52,774 nucleotides of DNA, taken from positions 1 to 52,774 of the forward strand of contig CAITEC010000020.1 of NCBI GenBank assembly GCA_903891325.1, written 5' to 3'. The position numbers and the translations under genes are program-made. Source of the DNA: an uncultured Opitutaceae bacterium. Its GTDB lineage: Bacteria; Verrucomicrobiota; Verrucomicrobiia; Opitutales; Opitutaceae. Shown piece by piece: positions 14,844 to 24,009 of the stretch (the first letter of the stretch is position 1; each line of letters begins with the position of its first letter). A model generated the notes under the pieces. That model did not search any database, was not told where the DNA came from, and saw nothing but the letters and a program-made list of their open reading frames with translations.

Positions 14844-16613
14844 ATGCCTCCTGAAAATCCCGCCAAGCCGGAAATTGTCGTGCAAGGCATATCCGCCTCG
14901 CAGGGCATCGCGTTTGGCCAGATTTTCGTCTATCTGCAGAGCGACGTCGAGGTGCCCAGCTACAGCGTCGACGCGGAAAAGCGCCCCGGAGAGATCGCGC
15001 GCTTCGAGAAGGCGCTGGTCGCGACCCGGCAGCAGATCGCAAAGATCCAGAGCGAGGTTGAAAGGACGCTGGGGCAGGACGAGGCGCGGATCTTCGATGC
15101 CCACCTCCTCGTCCTCGAGGACCAGGCCCTGATCGCCGAGACGATCCGGGACTTCGAGGCGACCAGCCGCAACATCGAGACGTGCTTCAACGAGGTCGCC
15201 CAGCGCTACATCCACGCATTCTCCAAGATCGACGACGAGTACCTGCGGGAGCGCGCCGGCGACATCCGCGACGTGGCGCAACGCGTCCTGCAGAACCTGC
15301 TCGGCCAGTCGGAGACCAGCCTGAGCCGGCTCGCCGAGAAGCGGATCGTCGTCGCCAACGACATCTCCCCGTCGGACTCGGCGAGCATCAACCGGAGCGC
15401 GGCCCTGGCCATCGTCACCGACGCGGGGAGCCGGACGAGCCACGCGGTCATTGTCGCAAACTCCATGCGCGTGCCCGCCGTCGTCGGCATGCGGGACCTC
15501 ACGCGGCGGGTGTCCTCGGGGGACTGGGCGATCGTCGACGGCTACGACGGGATCGTGATCGTCAACCCGTCGGAGGCCACGCTCTTTCGCTACGGGAAGA
15601 TCCAGGACAAGAAGAAGTCCTACGAGCAGCGGCTGTTCGACGCGAACCGGCAGCCGGCGGTGACCCTGGACGGAACGCCGGTCGACCTCGAGGCGAACAT
15701 CGAGCGGGTGGACGAGATTCCCCAGCTCAGGCAGTACATGGCCCAGGGCGTCGGGCTGTTCCGGACCGAGTACCTCTACCTCAACTCCTCGCGGATACCG
15801 ACCGAGCAGGAGCAGTTCCTCGCCTACAAGGCGGTCGCCGAGGCCCTCGCGCCCCGTTCCGTGTGCATCCGGACCCTGGACATCGGGGGAGACAAGCCGA
15901 TGGAGAGCAATCCTGAGCTCTTTGCCAAGGAGGCCAATCCGTTCCTCGGCTGCCGGGCGATCCGCTTTTGCCTCAACAACCCGGAAATCTTCAAGGACCA
16001 GCTCCGGGCGATCCTGCTGGCGAGCGCTTACGGCAACGTGAGGATGATGTACCCGATGATCAGCGGAATGGGGGAGCTGACGCGGGCCAACGCGCTGCTC
16101 GGGGAGTGCAAGGCCGAGCTGCGGGCCCGCGGGCAGGCGTTCAACGAGAAGATGCCGGTCGGGGCGATGATCGAGATCCCGAGCGCGGCGGCCATCATCG
16201 ACCTGCTCTCCGCCCAGTGCGATTTCTTCAGCGTGGGGACCAACGACCTGATCCAGTACCTGCTCGCCGTCGAGCGCGGCAACGACCGGGTCGCGCACCT
16301 CTACGAGCCGACGCACCCGGCGGTGCTCCGGACGCTCAAGCACATCGTCGACGAGGCCCACCGGCACGGCCGGAAGGTGGCCGTCTGCGGGGAGATGGCC
16401 GGGGAGCCGGTCTACGCCCCGCTGCTGCTCGGGATGGGAGTCGACGAGCTGAGCATGACGCCAAGCTGGCTGCCGGCCGTGAAGTTCCTGGTCCGGGCGA
16501 TGAAGATCGGGGACGCGCGCGCGCTCGCCGCCGAGGCGCTGTCGATGACCTCCCCGCGGGAAATCTACCTGAAGTGCGACGCCTTCCACCGCTCGCGGGT
16601 GGACGTCGAGTGA
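14844..16613 (+). CDS. ptsI: PTS enzyme I (phosphoenolpyruvate-protein phosphotransferase)
   Basis: A 589-residue protein that takes phosphate from PEP and passes it to HPr. The phospho-histidine His200 lies in DAGSRTSHAVIVANS. The PEP-binding TIM barrel shows GVGLFRTEYLYL, RTLDIGGDKP, IEIPSAAAIID and SVGTNDLIQYLLAVERGND, with the catalytic Cys in VAVCGEMAGEP. GTG 14835 is a possible start adding three residues. No HPr or enzyme II gene lies in the window. A lone enzyme I in such bacteria often serves regulation or a single PTS; that is inference. Confidence 0.95.
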   Translation: MPPENPAKPEIVVQGISASQGIAFGQIFVYLQSDVEVPSYSVDAEKRPGEIARFEKALVATRQQIAKIQSEVERTLGQDEARIFDAHLLVLEDQALIAETIRDFEATSRNIETCFNEVAQRYIHAFSKIDDEYLRERAGDIRDVAQRVLQNLLGQSETSLSRLAEKRIVVANDISPSDSASINRSAALAIVTDAGSRTSHAVIVANSMRVPAVVGMRDLTRRVSSGDWAIVDGYDGIVIVNPSEATLFRYGKIQDKKKSYEQRLFDANRQPAVTLDGTPVDLEANIERVDEIPQLRQYMAQGVGLFRTEYLYLNSSRIPTEQEQFLAYKAVAEALAPRSVCIRTLDIGGDKPMESNPELFAKEANPFLGCRAIRFCLNNPEIFKDQLRAILLASAYGNVRMMYPMISGMGELTRANALLGECKAELRARGQAFNEKMPVGAMIEIPSAAAIIDLLSAQCDFFSVGTNDLIQYLLAVERGNDRVAHLYEPTHPAVLRTLKHIVDEAHRHGRKVAVCGEMAGEPVYAPLLLGMGVDELSMTPSWLPAVKFLVRAMKIGDARALAAEALSMTSPREIYLKCDAFHRSRVDVE

Positions 16614-16619
16614 GCGGGC

Positions 16620-17558
16620 CTACTTGCGCGGCCTGACGCCACTGGCCAGCAGGGTCTCGAAGAAGGGCTCGGTCGACTCCCGGGCCACGGGGGCGACCTC
16701 GACGTGGTTGAACCCGGCCTTCTCCAGAAACCCGTGCAGGACGCCCTCCTTGAAGCCGAGCCAGACATCGGCATAGAGCAGGCGCGCCCGCTCGAACCCG
16801 TGCTCGGCGAGGTCCAGGATCAGGACCTGGCCGCCGGGCCTGAGGATCCGGAACGCCTCGTTGGCGGCCGCCTGGGGGTGGATCGCATGGTGGAGCGCCT
16901 GGCTCAGGATCGCCAGGTCGACCGACTTGTCGGGCAGGGGAACCTTCTCGATGTCGCCCAGCTTGTAGGCGAGGTTCGCCAGGCCGTTCTTCACGGCAAG
17001 CGCGGTGCCCACCTCGACCATCCTCGGGGAATTGTCGATGCACCAGACCTGCTTCGCGCGGCGGGCAAGGAGCTGCGAGACCAGTCCCTCGCCCGCGCCC
17101 AGGTCGGCGATCGTGATGGCCGGCGTCAGGTGCAACGCGAGGTGGCCGATCGCCTCCCAGGAGCGCCCGGGACAGTAGTTGCGGCCGAGCCGCCCGGCGA
17201 TGAGGTTGAAGTACTGCTCGGACTCGCGGCGGCGCTTCTCGATGATCCGGTCCAGGTTCCCGCGGTCCGTGGCGAGGACGCCGGACTCGGACACCGAGTC
17301 GGCGGCCGCGTTGAGGAGCGCCAGCTGCCGCGGGGGAATCTCCTGGCGAAGCGAGTAGAACGCCTTCTTGCCCTCCCGGCGGTCGGAGACCAGGCCCGCC
17401 TGGCGCAGGACCGCGAGCTGGGAGGAAATCCGGGACTGGCCCATCCCGAGGATCTCCTGGAGCTCGGCCACGGACAGCTCCTCGCGCATCACCAGCGCGA
17501 GCAGGCGCAACCGGGTGGGGTCCGACAGGGTCTTGAGAATCTCCCAGGAGGCGTTCAC
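16620..17558 (-). CDS. ArsR-family regulator fused to a SAM-dependent methyltransferase
   Basis: A 312-residue protein. Residues 1-80 are a winged helix of the ArsR/SmtB family (SDPTRLRLLALVMREELSV, then LGMGQSRISSQLAVLRQAGLV). Residues 115-312 are a class I methyltransferase: ITIADLGAGEGLVSQLLA is motif I, CIDNSPRMVE binds the adenosine ribose, and FRILRPGGQVLILDLAEHG is the post-motif strand. Fusions like this often sense SAM/SAH status or control methionine-cycle genes; no such gene is adjacent. It starts with GTG. The metal-binding cysteines of metalloregulators are not evident, so metal sensing is unlikely. Confidence 0.88.
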   Translation of the reverse strand: MNASWEILKTLSDPTRLRLLALVMREELSVAELQEILGMGQSRISSQLAVLRQAGLVSDRREGKKAFYSLRQEIPPRQLALLNAAADSVSESGVLATDRGNLDRIIEKRRRESEQYFNLIAGRLGRNYCPGRSWEAIGHLALHLTPAITIADLGAGEGLVSQLLARRAKQVWCIDNSPRMVEVGTALAVKNGLANLAYKLGDIEKVPLPDKSVDLAILSQALHHAIHPQAAANEAFRILRPGGQVLILDLAEHGFERARLLYADVWLGFKEGVLHGFLEKAGFNHVEVAPVARESTEPFFETLLASGVRPRK

Positions 17559-17623
17559 GGGCTAGGGTTACAGATGGACGCTTAGGACCGGGGGATCAAG
17601 GTCGATGACGGGCGCCCCGCCGG

Positions 17624-18244
17624 TCAGCGGCGGAGGACGAGCGCGGAAAAAAGCTCCCACGCCCCGAACGCGCAGATGAGGCTCCCGGAGACCCGGTCGA
17701 TCGAGCGCAGGGTTTCCTCCCGAGGAGTGGGCCCGATCCGCAGGGCGATCAGGCGGTAGACGAACCACCAGGACGCCGACCCGATCAAGACCCCGCCGGC
17801 GATCCACACCGCCTCCAGGGACATCTGCCCGGGGTGGGCGCCCAGCGCGGCAAGGACGGCGACCAGGGACACGATGACGGTGGGATTGGCGAGCATGAGG
17901 CCCATTGTCGACAGGAAGGCGCGCGCCAGCCCGGTGCGCGCCGGGGATCCGTTCCTGCCGGGCGAGTTGTGCGCGCGGAGGATGACGATCCCCAGGCCGA
18001 TGATCAGAAGGCCGCCGAGGACATGAAATATACGGTGGTGGACCCGGAGAAGCTCGGTGATCGCCGCCAGGCCCAGGGCGGCGAGCAGGCCGTAGAACGC
18101 GTCGGCCGCGGCGGCCCCAAGGACGGTCGCGATGCCGACCAGGAAGCTGCCGGTGAGCACCCGCTGGAAGCAGAGGACGGCGACGGGCCCCAAGGGCACC
18201 GCCACGATGAAGCCCGCGACAATCCCCTTGAGGAAATTCTCCAT
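17624..18244 (-). CDS. LysE/RhtB-family amino-acid exporter
   Basis: A 206-residue inner-membrane protein with about six hydrophobic helices. The opening MENFLKGIVAGFIVAVPLGP and VLTGSFLVGIATVLGAAAAD match the LysE/RhtB fold, which exports basic or neutral amino acids and their analogues. Length equals the family norm. It lies 65 bases upstream of the regulator-methyltransferase on the same strand, so the regulator may be cotranscribed with it. The GreA-type gene follows 29 bases away on the other side, also on the minus strand. Confidence 0.85.
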   Translation of the reverse strand: MENFLKGIVAGFIVAVPLGPVAVLCFQRVLTGSFLVGIATVLGAAAADAFYGLLAALGLAAITELLRVHHRIFHVLGGLLIIGLGIVILRAHNSPGRNGSPARTGLARAFLSTMGLMLANPTVIVSLVAVLAALGAHPGQMSLEAVWIAGGVLIGSASWWFVYRLIALRIGPTPREETLRSIDRVSGSLICAFGAWELFSALVLRR

Positions 18245-18273
18245 CGCGGACGCGGGGCGCGATCAGCCGCGCG

Positions 18274-20118
18274 TCACACCTGCGCCGCCGTGCGATCGAT
18301 GCTGACGATCGTGTAGGCGTCCTCGGCCGCGCCGGTCTTCACCTTGACGGTGTCGCCGACCTTCTTGGAGAGAAGGGCGGTGCCCAGCGGGGTCTGGTAG
18401 GAGATGATGTGGTTGTCCGGATCGCTATCCCAGGCTCCCAGGATCGAGTAGCGGGTGACCGCGCCGGCCTGGTCGCTGACCTGGACGATGCTGCCCACGC
18501 CGACCTGGTCGACCGGGGCGTCCTTGAAGTCGGTGACGCGCGCCCGCGCGAGGTCGCGCTCGAGCTGGGTCTTGTGCGCCATGAGGATCTGCTGGTCCTG
18601 CTTGGCCATCTTGTACTCGGAGTTTTCCCGGAGGTCGCCGTGTTCCCGGGCCGCGGCGATCGCGCGGGAATTCTCGGGGATCTTCTTGGAGACGATCGTC
18701 TCGTACTCCTCGCGGCGGCGGTCGTAGCTCGCGCGGGAGACCAGGAGCTGCGTGTCCCGGCCCTCGATGTCGTTGGCGACCAGCGACTGGATGTTCGGGA
18801 AAATCTTGATGAAGCGGGCCAGGAGCGACTTCTTGGTCAGTTCCTCGAAACCCTGGTTGAGGAGCAGCGTGTTGGCCAGGTCGCGGGCCGTCTCCGGGTC
18901 CGCGGTCGACAGCAGGTCGGCGATCAGGTCGGTGTCCTCGCTGAGGATGTCGGCCAGGGGGATCCGGCGGGCGTTGGCCGCCTGGAGCGCCTCGTAGTCG
19001 ATGCCAAAGAAGATGGCGCTGAGCAGCCGGGGCGTGATCAGGTCGTTGAGCAGCTTGGCGAACTTCTTCGCGTGGCGGTTCTTCACGATCCAGAGGAGGA
19101 CCGGCGCCCGGAGGTTCTGCTCGGTCTGCCAGCGCTTGAGCGTGGCGGCCAGGTCGTTGGAATGGCCGTTCTCGACCAGGAAATTGATGCACTCGGTCGT
19201 GAACTTGCCCTGGGAGACCTTCAGCAGGCTGAAGACGATGTCCCGGCACTCGATCGGGTGGGTCGACTTGATCAGCTCCAGGAAGCGGCCCTGGAACTGG
19301 ACGGGGATCTTCTCGGCGATCGCGGGCAGGTCGCGCGTCACGGAGACGAGGCTGGCCTGGCTGGGCTCGAGGGTGGCCGCATCCACGCCCGCCAGCTTGG
19401 CGAGGTCGTCGCGGACGGCGGCCCCGTAGAGGCGCTCCGCATTGTCGATCTGGTTGCTGTCACGGACCGCGTCGGTGAGCGCCTTGAGGACGGCGCTCAG
19501 GTCGGCCTTCGTGTCCTGGCGGCCGGCGTTGGAGACGAGCTCCTCGGCCAGCAGGATGCGGCGGCGGGCGGAACGGGTGCTGGTGAACTGCTCGAGGATC
19601 TCATCCTCGGCGGAAATCGGGATCTCGCGCAGGATGAAGCACTCGGTCTTCTTCTCGGGGGTAGAAACCCGGGGATCCTTGGCGATGGCCTTCTTGGCGT
19701 TCGCCCACCACTTCTTGAATTTTTCCTCACCGACAACCTGGGCGAGCGTCAGCTCAAGGTCGATCCCGGTCGTGGCGTTGTTGGGGTAGCCCAGGAGGGC
19801 CTGGACGATCAGCTCGGCGGGGTCCTCGGCGATCAGCTTCGCGATCACGGTCGGCTCCGTCTCCTTGCGGACGAGCAGGTGCTTCTCGGGAAGGACCTCC
19901 ATCGTGGTGACGCAGAAGGCCGGATCCATCCCGTGGGATTGCTTGTCCTTGAAGTCGATCGTAAGGCGTTGCGCGCCCTCGTCGTAGCTCTTGATCCGCC
20001 CGAAGCCCCAGCTCCGGTGGATGACATAGGAGCCCGGCTCCATGGACTCAAGTTTGGCCTTGGCAGTCTTGACCAACGGATTTTTCGCTATGAGCGAGGA
20101 AACAGCGGCGGAATTCAT
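18274..20118 (-). CDS. greA: Extended GreA-type transcription elongation factor
   Basis: A 614-residue protein from ATG at 20116-20118, four times the usual 158 residues. The last 155 residues form the GreA/GreB domain: EYETIVSKKIPENSRAIAAA, then HGDLRENSEYKMAKQDQQ with the acidic tip of the coiled coil, and the FKBP-like tail ISYQTPLGTALLSKKVGD. Residues 28-80 (GSYVIHRSWGFGRIKSYDEG) resemble a CarD/RID-like barrel, which in other factors binds RNA polymerase. About 380 helical residues link the two. Long GreA proteins of this type are known in chlamydiae. It should rescue backtracked polymerase by transcript cleavage; the role of the added domains is unknown. Confidence 0.88.
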   Translation of the reverse strand: MNSAAVSSLIAKNPLVKTAKAKLESMEPGSYVIHRSWGFGRIKSYDEGAQRLTIDFKDKQSHGMDPAFCVTTMEVLPEKHLLVRKETEPTVIAKLIAEDPAELIVQALLGYPNNATTGIDLELTLAQVVGEEKFKKWWANAKKAIAKDPRVSTPEKKTECFILREIPISAEDEILEQFTSTRSARRRILLAEELVSNAGRQDTKADLSAVLKALTDAVRDSNQIDNAERLYGAAVRDDLAKLAGVDAATLEPSQASLVSVTRDLPAIAEKIPVQFQGRFLELIKSTHPIECRDIVFSLLKVSQGKFTTECINFLVENGHSNDLAATLKRWQTEQNLRAPVLLWIVKNRHAKKFAKLLNDLITPRLLSAIFFGIDYEALQAANARRIPLADILSEDTDLIADLLSTADPETARDLANTLLLNQGFEELTKKSLLARFIKIFPNIQSLVANDIEGRDTQLLVSRASYDRRREEYETIVSKKIPENSRAIAAAREHGDLRENSEYKMAKQDQQILMAHKTQLERDLARARVTDFKDAPVDQVGVGSIVQVSDQAGAVTRYSILGAWDSDPDNHIISYQTPLGTALLSKKVGDTVKVKTGAAEDAYTIVSIDRTAAQV

Positions 20119-20147
20119 GGTTGCGTGTAAAGGGGCGTGAACCGGAG

Positions 20148-20177
20148 AGTAAAACGAACAATGGCAAGCATTGTCAA
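20148..20177 (-). promoter_or_regulatory. Promoter of the long greA gene
   Basis: On the minus strand TTGACA (20172-20177), 18 bases, TTTACT (20148-20153), which would start transcripts about 25 bases before the greA ATG. The -35 lies over the first codons of rsmB, so the two divergent genes share only about 40 bases of non-coding DNA. Confidence 0.55.
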
Positions 20178-21483
20178 ACCGTGTCTCGTCGGGCCCCCGA
20201 CGGCGTGGATCGAGGCCGCAAGGCTGATCGCACGCTGGCTGGCGGAGCGCGAGCGGATCGACCGGCTGCTTGAGGCGCTCCCATCGGCGCTCTCCGGCGT
20301 CGAACGTGCCCGCTGCCAACACCTTGTAATGGGGGTTGTCCGGAACGCGGGCCGGCTCGAGGCCGCGCTGCGGCCCCTTTTCGCGCATCCGCCGCGCTTT
20401 ATTACCCGCGCAGTCCTCTTTGTCGCCGGGTATGAACTTCTTGACGCGGGCCCGGCCGGGGCCATCCCGCAGATCGTCCACCACGCCGTCGCGCAGGCCC
20501 GGGCGCTGGCCAGCGAGCCGGAGGCGCGCCTCGTCAATGCGGTCCTGCGCCGGCTTTCCCAGGCCCTGAACGCCCAGGCGGCGCCCCCGCGGATCGCCTC
20601 CGCTGAGGAACTCGCGGCCTATTTTTCACACCCGGACTGGCTCGTGCGCCGGTGGCTCGCCCAGCACGGCGCCGCAGGGACGCGCGCCCTCCTGGAGTGG
20701 AATCAGAGGCCAGCGGTCATCTACGCGCGGGTGAGGCCCGGCCCTGCCGGGGTGGAGCCGGAGGTCGCGGCCTACCTCAAGCCGACCCCTTGGGCCGGAT
20801 TCTTCGAGGTCGCCGCGGGCCACTGGGCGGAGATCGAGCCCCGGCTGAAGGACGGCCGGGTGTACCTCCAGGACCCGGTCACCCGGCTCCCGGTCGACCT
20901 CCTGGCGCCACTTCCGGGCGAATCGGTTTTGGACGTGTGCGCCGCGCCCGGCGGCAAGTCGCTCCTGATCGCCGACCGGCTGGCCGGCGGCCCGGGCAAG
21001 GGGCTTCTCGTGGCAATGGACCTTCCCGGCGAGCGGATCGCCCGGCTGCGGGAGAATCTGGCCACCGTTACCGGGGTGGACACCGCCCTGGTCGAGGGCG
21101 ACGCGACCGCCGGCGCCGCCGCGCATCTCAAGGCCCGGGGGCTGCCGGAATCCTATCCGGCCGTGCTGGTGGACGTCCCCTGCTCGAACACCGGGGTCAT
21201 GCGCCACCGGGCCGACGTGAAGTGGCGGCTCCAGGAGGGGGACTTTCGGAAGCATTCGCGCCAGCAGCTCGCGCTGCTGGAGGCGTGCTCCCGGCTGGTC
21301 GCGCCGGGCGGCCGGCTGGTCTACTCGACCTGCAGCATCGACACCGACGAGAACCAGGGCGTGATCACCGCCTTCCTGAAGAATTCAGCGGGCCGCTTCG
21401 CCCTCGAGTCCAAGGCCCTTTCGCTTCCCTGGGTGACCGGGCACGACGGCGCCGCGGCGTTTCTCCTGCGGCGCGGCGTCTGA
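20161..21483 (+). CDS. rsmB: 16S rRNA (cytosine-5) methyltransferase, RsmB/Sun family
   Basis: A 440-residue protein. Residues 10-145 form the NusB-like RNA-binding domain (RARCQHLVMGVVRNAGRLEA). The catalytic domain has VLDVCAAPGGKSLLIADRLA for SAM binding. Two cysteines are seen in VDVPCSNTGVMRHRADVKW and VYSTCSIDTDENQGV: the first releases the product and the second forms the covalent adduct. It methylates C967-type positions of 16S rRNA. ATG 20161 was chosen over a GTG-type start at 20137, which would add eight poorly conserved residues. It is divergent from greA. Confidence 0.92.
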   Translation: MASIVKPCLVGPPTAWIEAARLIARWLAERERIDRLLEALPSALSGVERARCQHLVMGVVRNAGRLEAALRPLFAHPPRFITRAVLFVAGYELLDAGPAGAIPQIVHHAVAQARALASEPEARLVNAVLRRLSQALNAQAAPPRIASAEELAAYFSHPDWLVRRWLAQHGAAGTRALLEWNQRPAVIYARVRPGPAGVEPEVAAYLKPTPWAGFFEVAAGHWAEIEPRLKDGRVYLQDPVTRLPVDLLAPLPGESVLDVCAAPGGKSLLIADRLAGGPGKGLLVAMDLPGERIARLRENLATVTGVDTALVEGDATAGAAAHLKARGLPESYPAVLVDVPCSNTGVMRHRADVKWRLQEGDFRKHSRQQLALLEACSRLVAPGGRLVYSTCSIDTDENQGVITAFLKNSAGRFALESKALSLPWVTGHDGAAAFLLRRGV

Positions 21484-21488
21484 CCCAT

Positions 21489-22680
21489 TCAGGGCACCTG
21501 GTCGACGACCTTGAGGCGCTTGCTGGTCTCCGTGGCGCCGTTCAGGAAGGTGAAGACAATGCTCGCCGCTTCCCGGTTCAGCCGCTCGAAGCGCCCCCAC
21601 GTCCCAGCGGGAGACCGGTTCGCCGTCGATCCTCGTGACGAGGTCCCCGGGCTCAACCTCGGCGGCGTCGGCCGGTGACCCGGGCACAACGCCGACCACG
21701 CGCCAATACGGCGCGCTCTTGCTGAAGCTCAGGCCGGTGATCCGCTCCGCGGGAAGGACGATCGGCTCGGCCGTGTCGCGCTGGAAGGTCACCCGGTCGT
21801 CCTCCTGGTCGAAGGTTATCGTGAAATACCGGAGGATGCCGCCGCCCAGCGAGGAGAGCTCGTCGATCACCTCGACGGTGGGCCGGGGCACCGCGGTATC
21901 GCCGATGACCAATGTGTCCGCAAGCCGGCCGACCGCCTCGATCCGGTCGCCGGCGAGGGTCCCGACCGTCCTTCCCTCCGTGGGCCCCGAGGCAAAGCGC
22001 AGACTGAGGCCGACCGGATTTATGCTCAGGGTCTGGTCGCTCCCGGAGTCGACCAGCGCGATGAAGGTCCGGTCGGCGATCCTGATCGGCACAAGCGGGG
22101 TCTTGCTCGAGTTGTTGAAGGAGAGGGAGGCCCCCGGGGCCGGTTTTCCCTCCGGGTCGGGGCGCCGCAGGATCACGCGGCGGCGGGGATAGTCCAGGGT
22201 GAGCACGGTCTTGCGGAAGAGCGGGAAGCCCAGGACCCCGTCGATCTTAACGCCGTACTGCCCGGAGAGCGCGGAGCAGTCGTAGACGAGGACCGGCACG
22301 TTCCGAAACCGGGCGCGGCCCAGTTCAATGCGTTCCAGGACCGCCGGCGGAAGGACGGTCGTGCGCCCGTCCGAGGACTGGAGCTGGACCTCGGGGGCGC
22401 CGGGAGGCAGGGCGCCGGCATTTCCGTAGCGATCCGCAAGCTCGCGGGTGACCAGCGTGTCGGCCGAGCCGGTGTCCAGGAGGAAGTGATAGGGGCCGAA
22501 GCGGTCCCATTTGGCCTCGACGATCAGCGTGTTGTCCACGAGCAGGGCCGGCAGCACGACCTCGTGGGAGCCCAGGTCCGTGCCGCCCGGGCGCTGCGCT
22601 TCCCTCCGGAAGGAAAAGCAACCGGTGAGGAGGAGGGCGAGAAGGGAGAGGCGGAGTGCGGGGGCCGGAAACGGGCTCAT
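21489..22680 (-). CDS. Lipoprotein retropepsin-like aspartyl protease with PDZ domain (frameshift near C-terminus)
   Basis: Read from ATG at 22678-22680, it has a lipobox LLTGC (Cys21) and two pepsin-type half-sites, LLDTGSADTL (Asp69) and LVDSGSDQTL (Asp211). A C-terminal PDZ-like domain carries GVVPGSPADAAEVEPGDLVTRI. The frame breaks in a run of five C at 21594-21598. With four, the protein continues RFERLNREAASIVFTFLNGA to a TGA at 21489, giving a complete PDZ end of about 396 residues. Without correction it runs into an unrelated frame. Both catalytic aspartates precede the break. It may be a sequencing error or a true mutation. The start overlaps the MFS gene stop (ATGA). Confidence 0.75.
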
Positions 22681-24005
22681 TTCACCGGTTTGGGAAGCGG
22701 GAGGGCCATGCCCCAGGGCGCAATCAAGACCGCGGCCGCCAGCATGTACGCCGCCGTCGACCCAAACAGCCAGTAGACCAGGCAGGCGGCGAGCGGCCCG
22801 ACGCCGCGCGCCAGTGCGCCGAGCGACCGGAACACGCCGAGAAAACGGCCCTGCTGGTCGGTGCGGCTGTAAAGGGAGACCAGCGCGGAGGCGGTCGGGT
22901 TCACCAGACCGGAGCCCAGTCCGATTCCCGCCAGCCCGCAGTAAAGCCCGGTGAATGAGCGCGAGAGTCCCACGGTTGCGATCCCGGCCAGGACGAAGAC
23001 CAGGCCCGAAAGCAGCAGCCGCTTTTCGCCCACGCGGGGCGCCGCGCGGCGCACGATCCCCCCCTGGGTGACCATGAGGACAATTCCCAGGAAGACGAAG
23101 ATCTTGTACATCGTAGCCGGCGTGTAGTGGAAGCGCTCGGCCGCGAGGAACGGGAGGGTGAATTCCATGCCGCTGAAGGCCAGGGTGTAGATGAACCACA
23201 GCCAGTTGGTCCGCCGCGCCGGGCCCTTCTCCGCGGCGATCAGCTCGTGCAGTGGATGGCGCACCCGCGTGATCGCCGCCGCCTCCCGGTGCTCCGGGTC
23301 GATCGTCTCCTTGAAGCGGGACCAGATCCAGACGAGGTTCACTACGCTGAATGCCAGGGAGATCACCGCTGCCATGGAGAAGGGGTTGACCCCGAGCGAC
23401 GCGAGCCGCGGGTGGACGGCGCTCAGGTCGTGATTTGCCGCGATGCTGCCCAGGGCCGGACCGAAGAGGAACCCGATGCCGAAGGCGATCCCGATGATCC
23501 CCATCCCCTTTGAACGGTTCTCGCGGGTGGTCACGTCCGCCACCGCCGCCGTTGCCACCGAGATGTTCCCGGCGAAGGCCCCCCCGATCAGGCGGGCCCC
23601 GACAAACAGGAGAAAGGAGCCGCTGAAAAACCAGAGGAGGTAGCTGAGCGCCGTCCCGGCGACGGTTATCAGGAGCACCCGGCGCCGGCCGATCCGGTCG
23701 GATAGGGCGCCCCAGATCGGCGAGAAGAGGAACTGGAGGAAGGCGTAGAGGGAGCCGAGGATGCCGCCGAAAAGCACGACCCGGTAGTTGCCGTGCGAGC
23801 CGGCCAGCGCGGCGAATGCGTCGATCCGGCCCAGGAGCCAGCCCAGGCCCCCGCCCGTGCCGTCGACACGCAGGTAGTAGTCGAGGATTCCCGGAAACAG
23901 GGGGAAAATGATCGTGAATCCCAGCAGGTCGATGACGACCGTCAGGAAGATGACGCCGAGCGGGTGGCGGCGCGGCGCCGCGGTTGAAGCCGGGGAGGTG
24001 GTCAT
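22677..24005 (-). CDS. Major facilitator superfamily transporter, drug-efflux (TetA-like) type
   Basis: A 442-residue protein with about 12 membrane helices. VIFLTVVIDLLGFTIIFPLF is helix 1 of the TetA/DHA1 group, and the loop 2-3 signature is FSPIWGALSDRIGRRRVLL. A periplasmic loop of about 30 residues follows helix 1, longer than usual. It exports a small molecule in exchange for protons; the substrate is unknown. It sits between glyA (stop four bases upstream of its start) and the aspartyl protease, in a run of minus-strand genes that may be cotranscribed. Confidence 0.88.
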   Translation of the reverse strand: MTTSPASTAAPRRHPLGVIFLTVVIDLLGFTIIFPLFPGILDYYLRVDGTGGGLGWLLGRIDAFAALAGSHGNYRVVLFGGILGSLYAFLQFLFSPIWGALSDRIGRRRVLLITVAGTALSYLLWFFSGSFLLFVGARLIGGAFAGNISVATAAVADVTTRENRSKGMGIIGIAFGIGFLFGPALGSIAANHDLSAVHPRLASLGVNPFSMAAVISLAFSVVNLVWIWSRFKETIDPEHREAAAITRVRHPLHELIAAEKGPARRTNWLWFIYTLAFSGMEFTLPFLAAERFHYTPATMYKIFVFLGIVLMVTQGGIVRRAAPRVGEKRLLLSGLVFVLAGIATVGLSRSFTGLYCGLAGIGLGSGLVNPTASALVSLYSRTDQQGRFLGVFRSLGALARGVGPLAACLVYWLFGSTAAYMLAAAVLIAPWGMALPLPKPVK

Positions 24006-24009
24006 TTTC

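Noticed and set aside
14781-16589. Minus-strand open frame of about 600 codons opposite ptsI
   Set aside because: Antisense to a fully conserved enzyme I. The composition is Asp/Val/Arg-rich with no domain.
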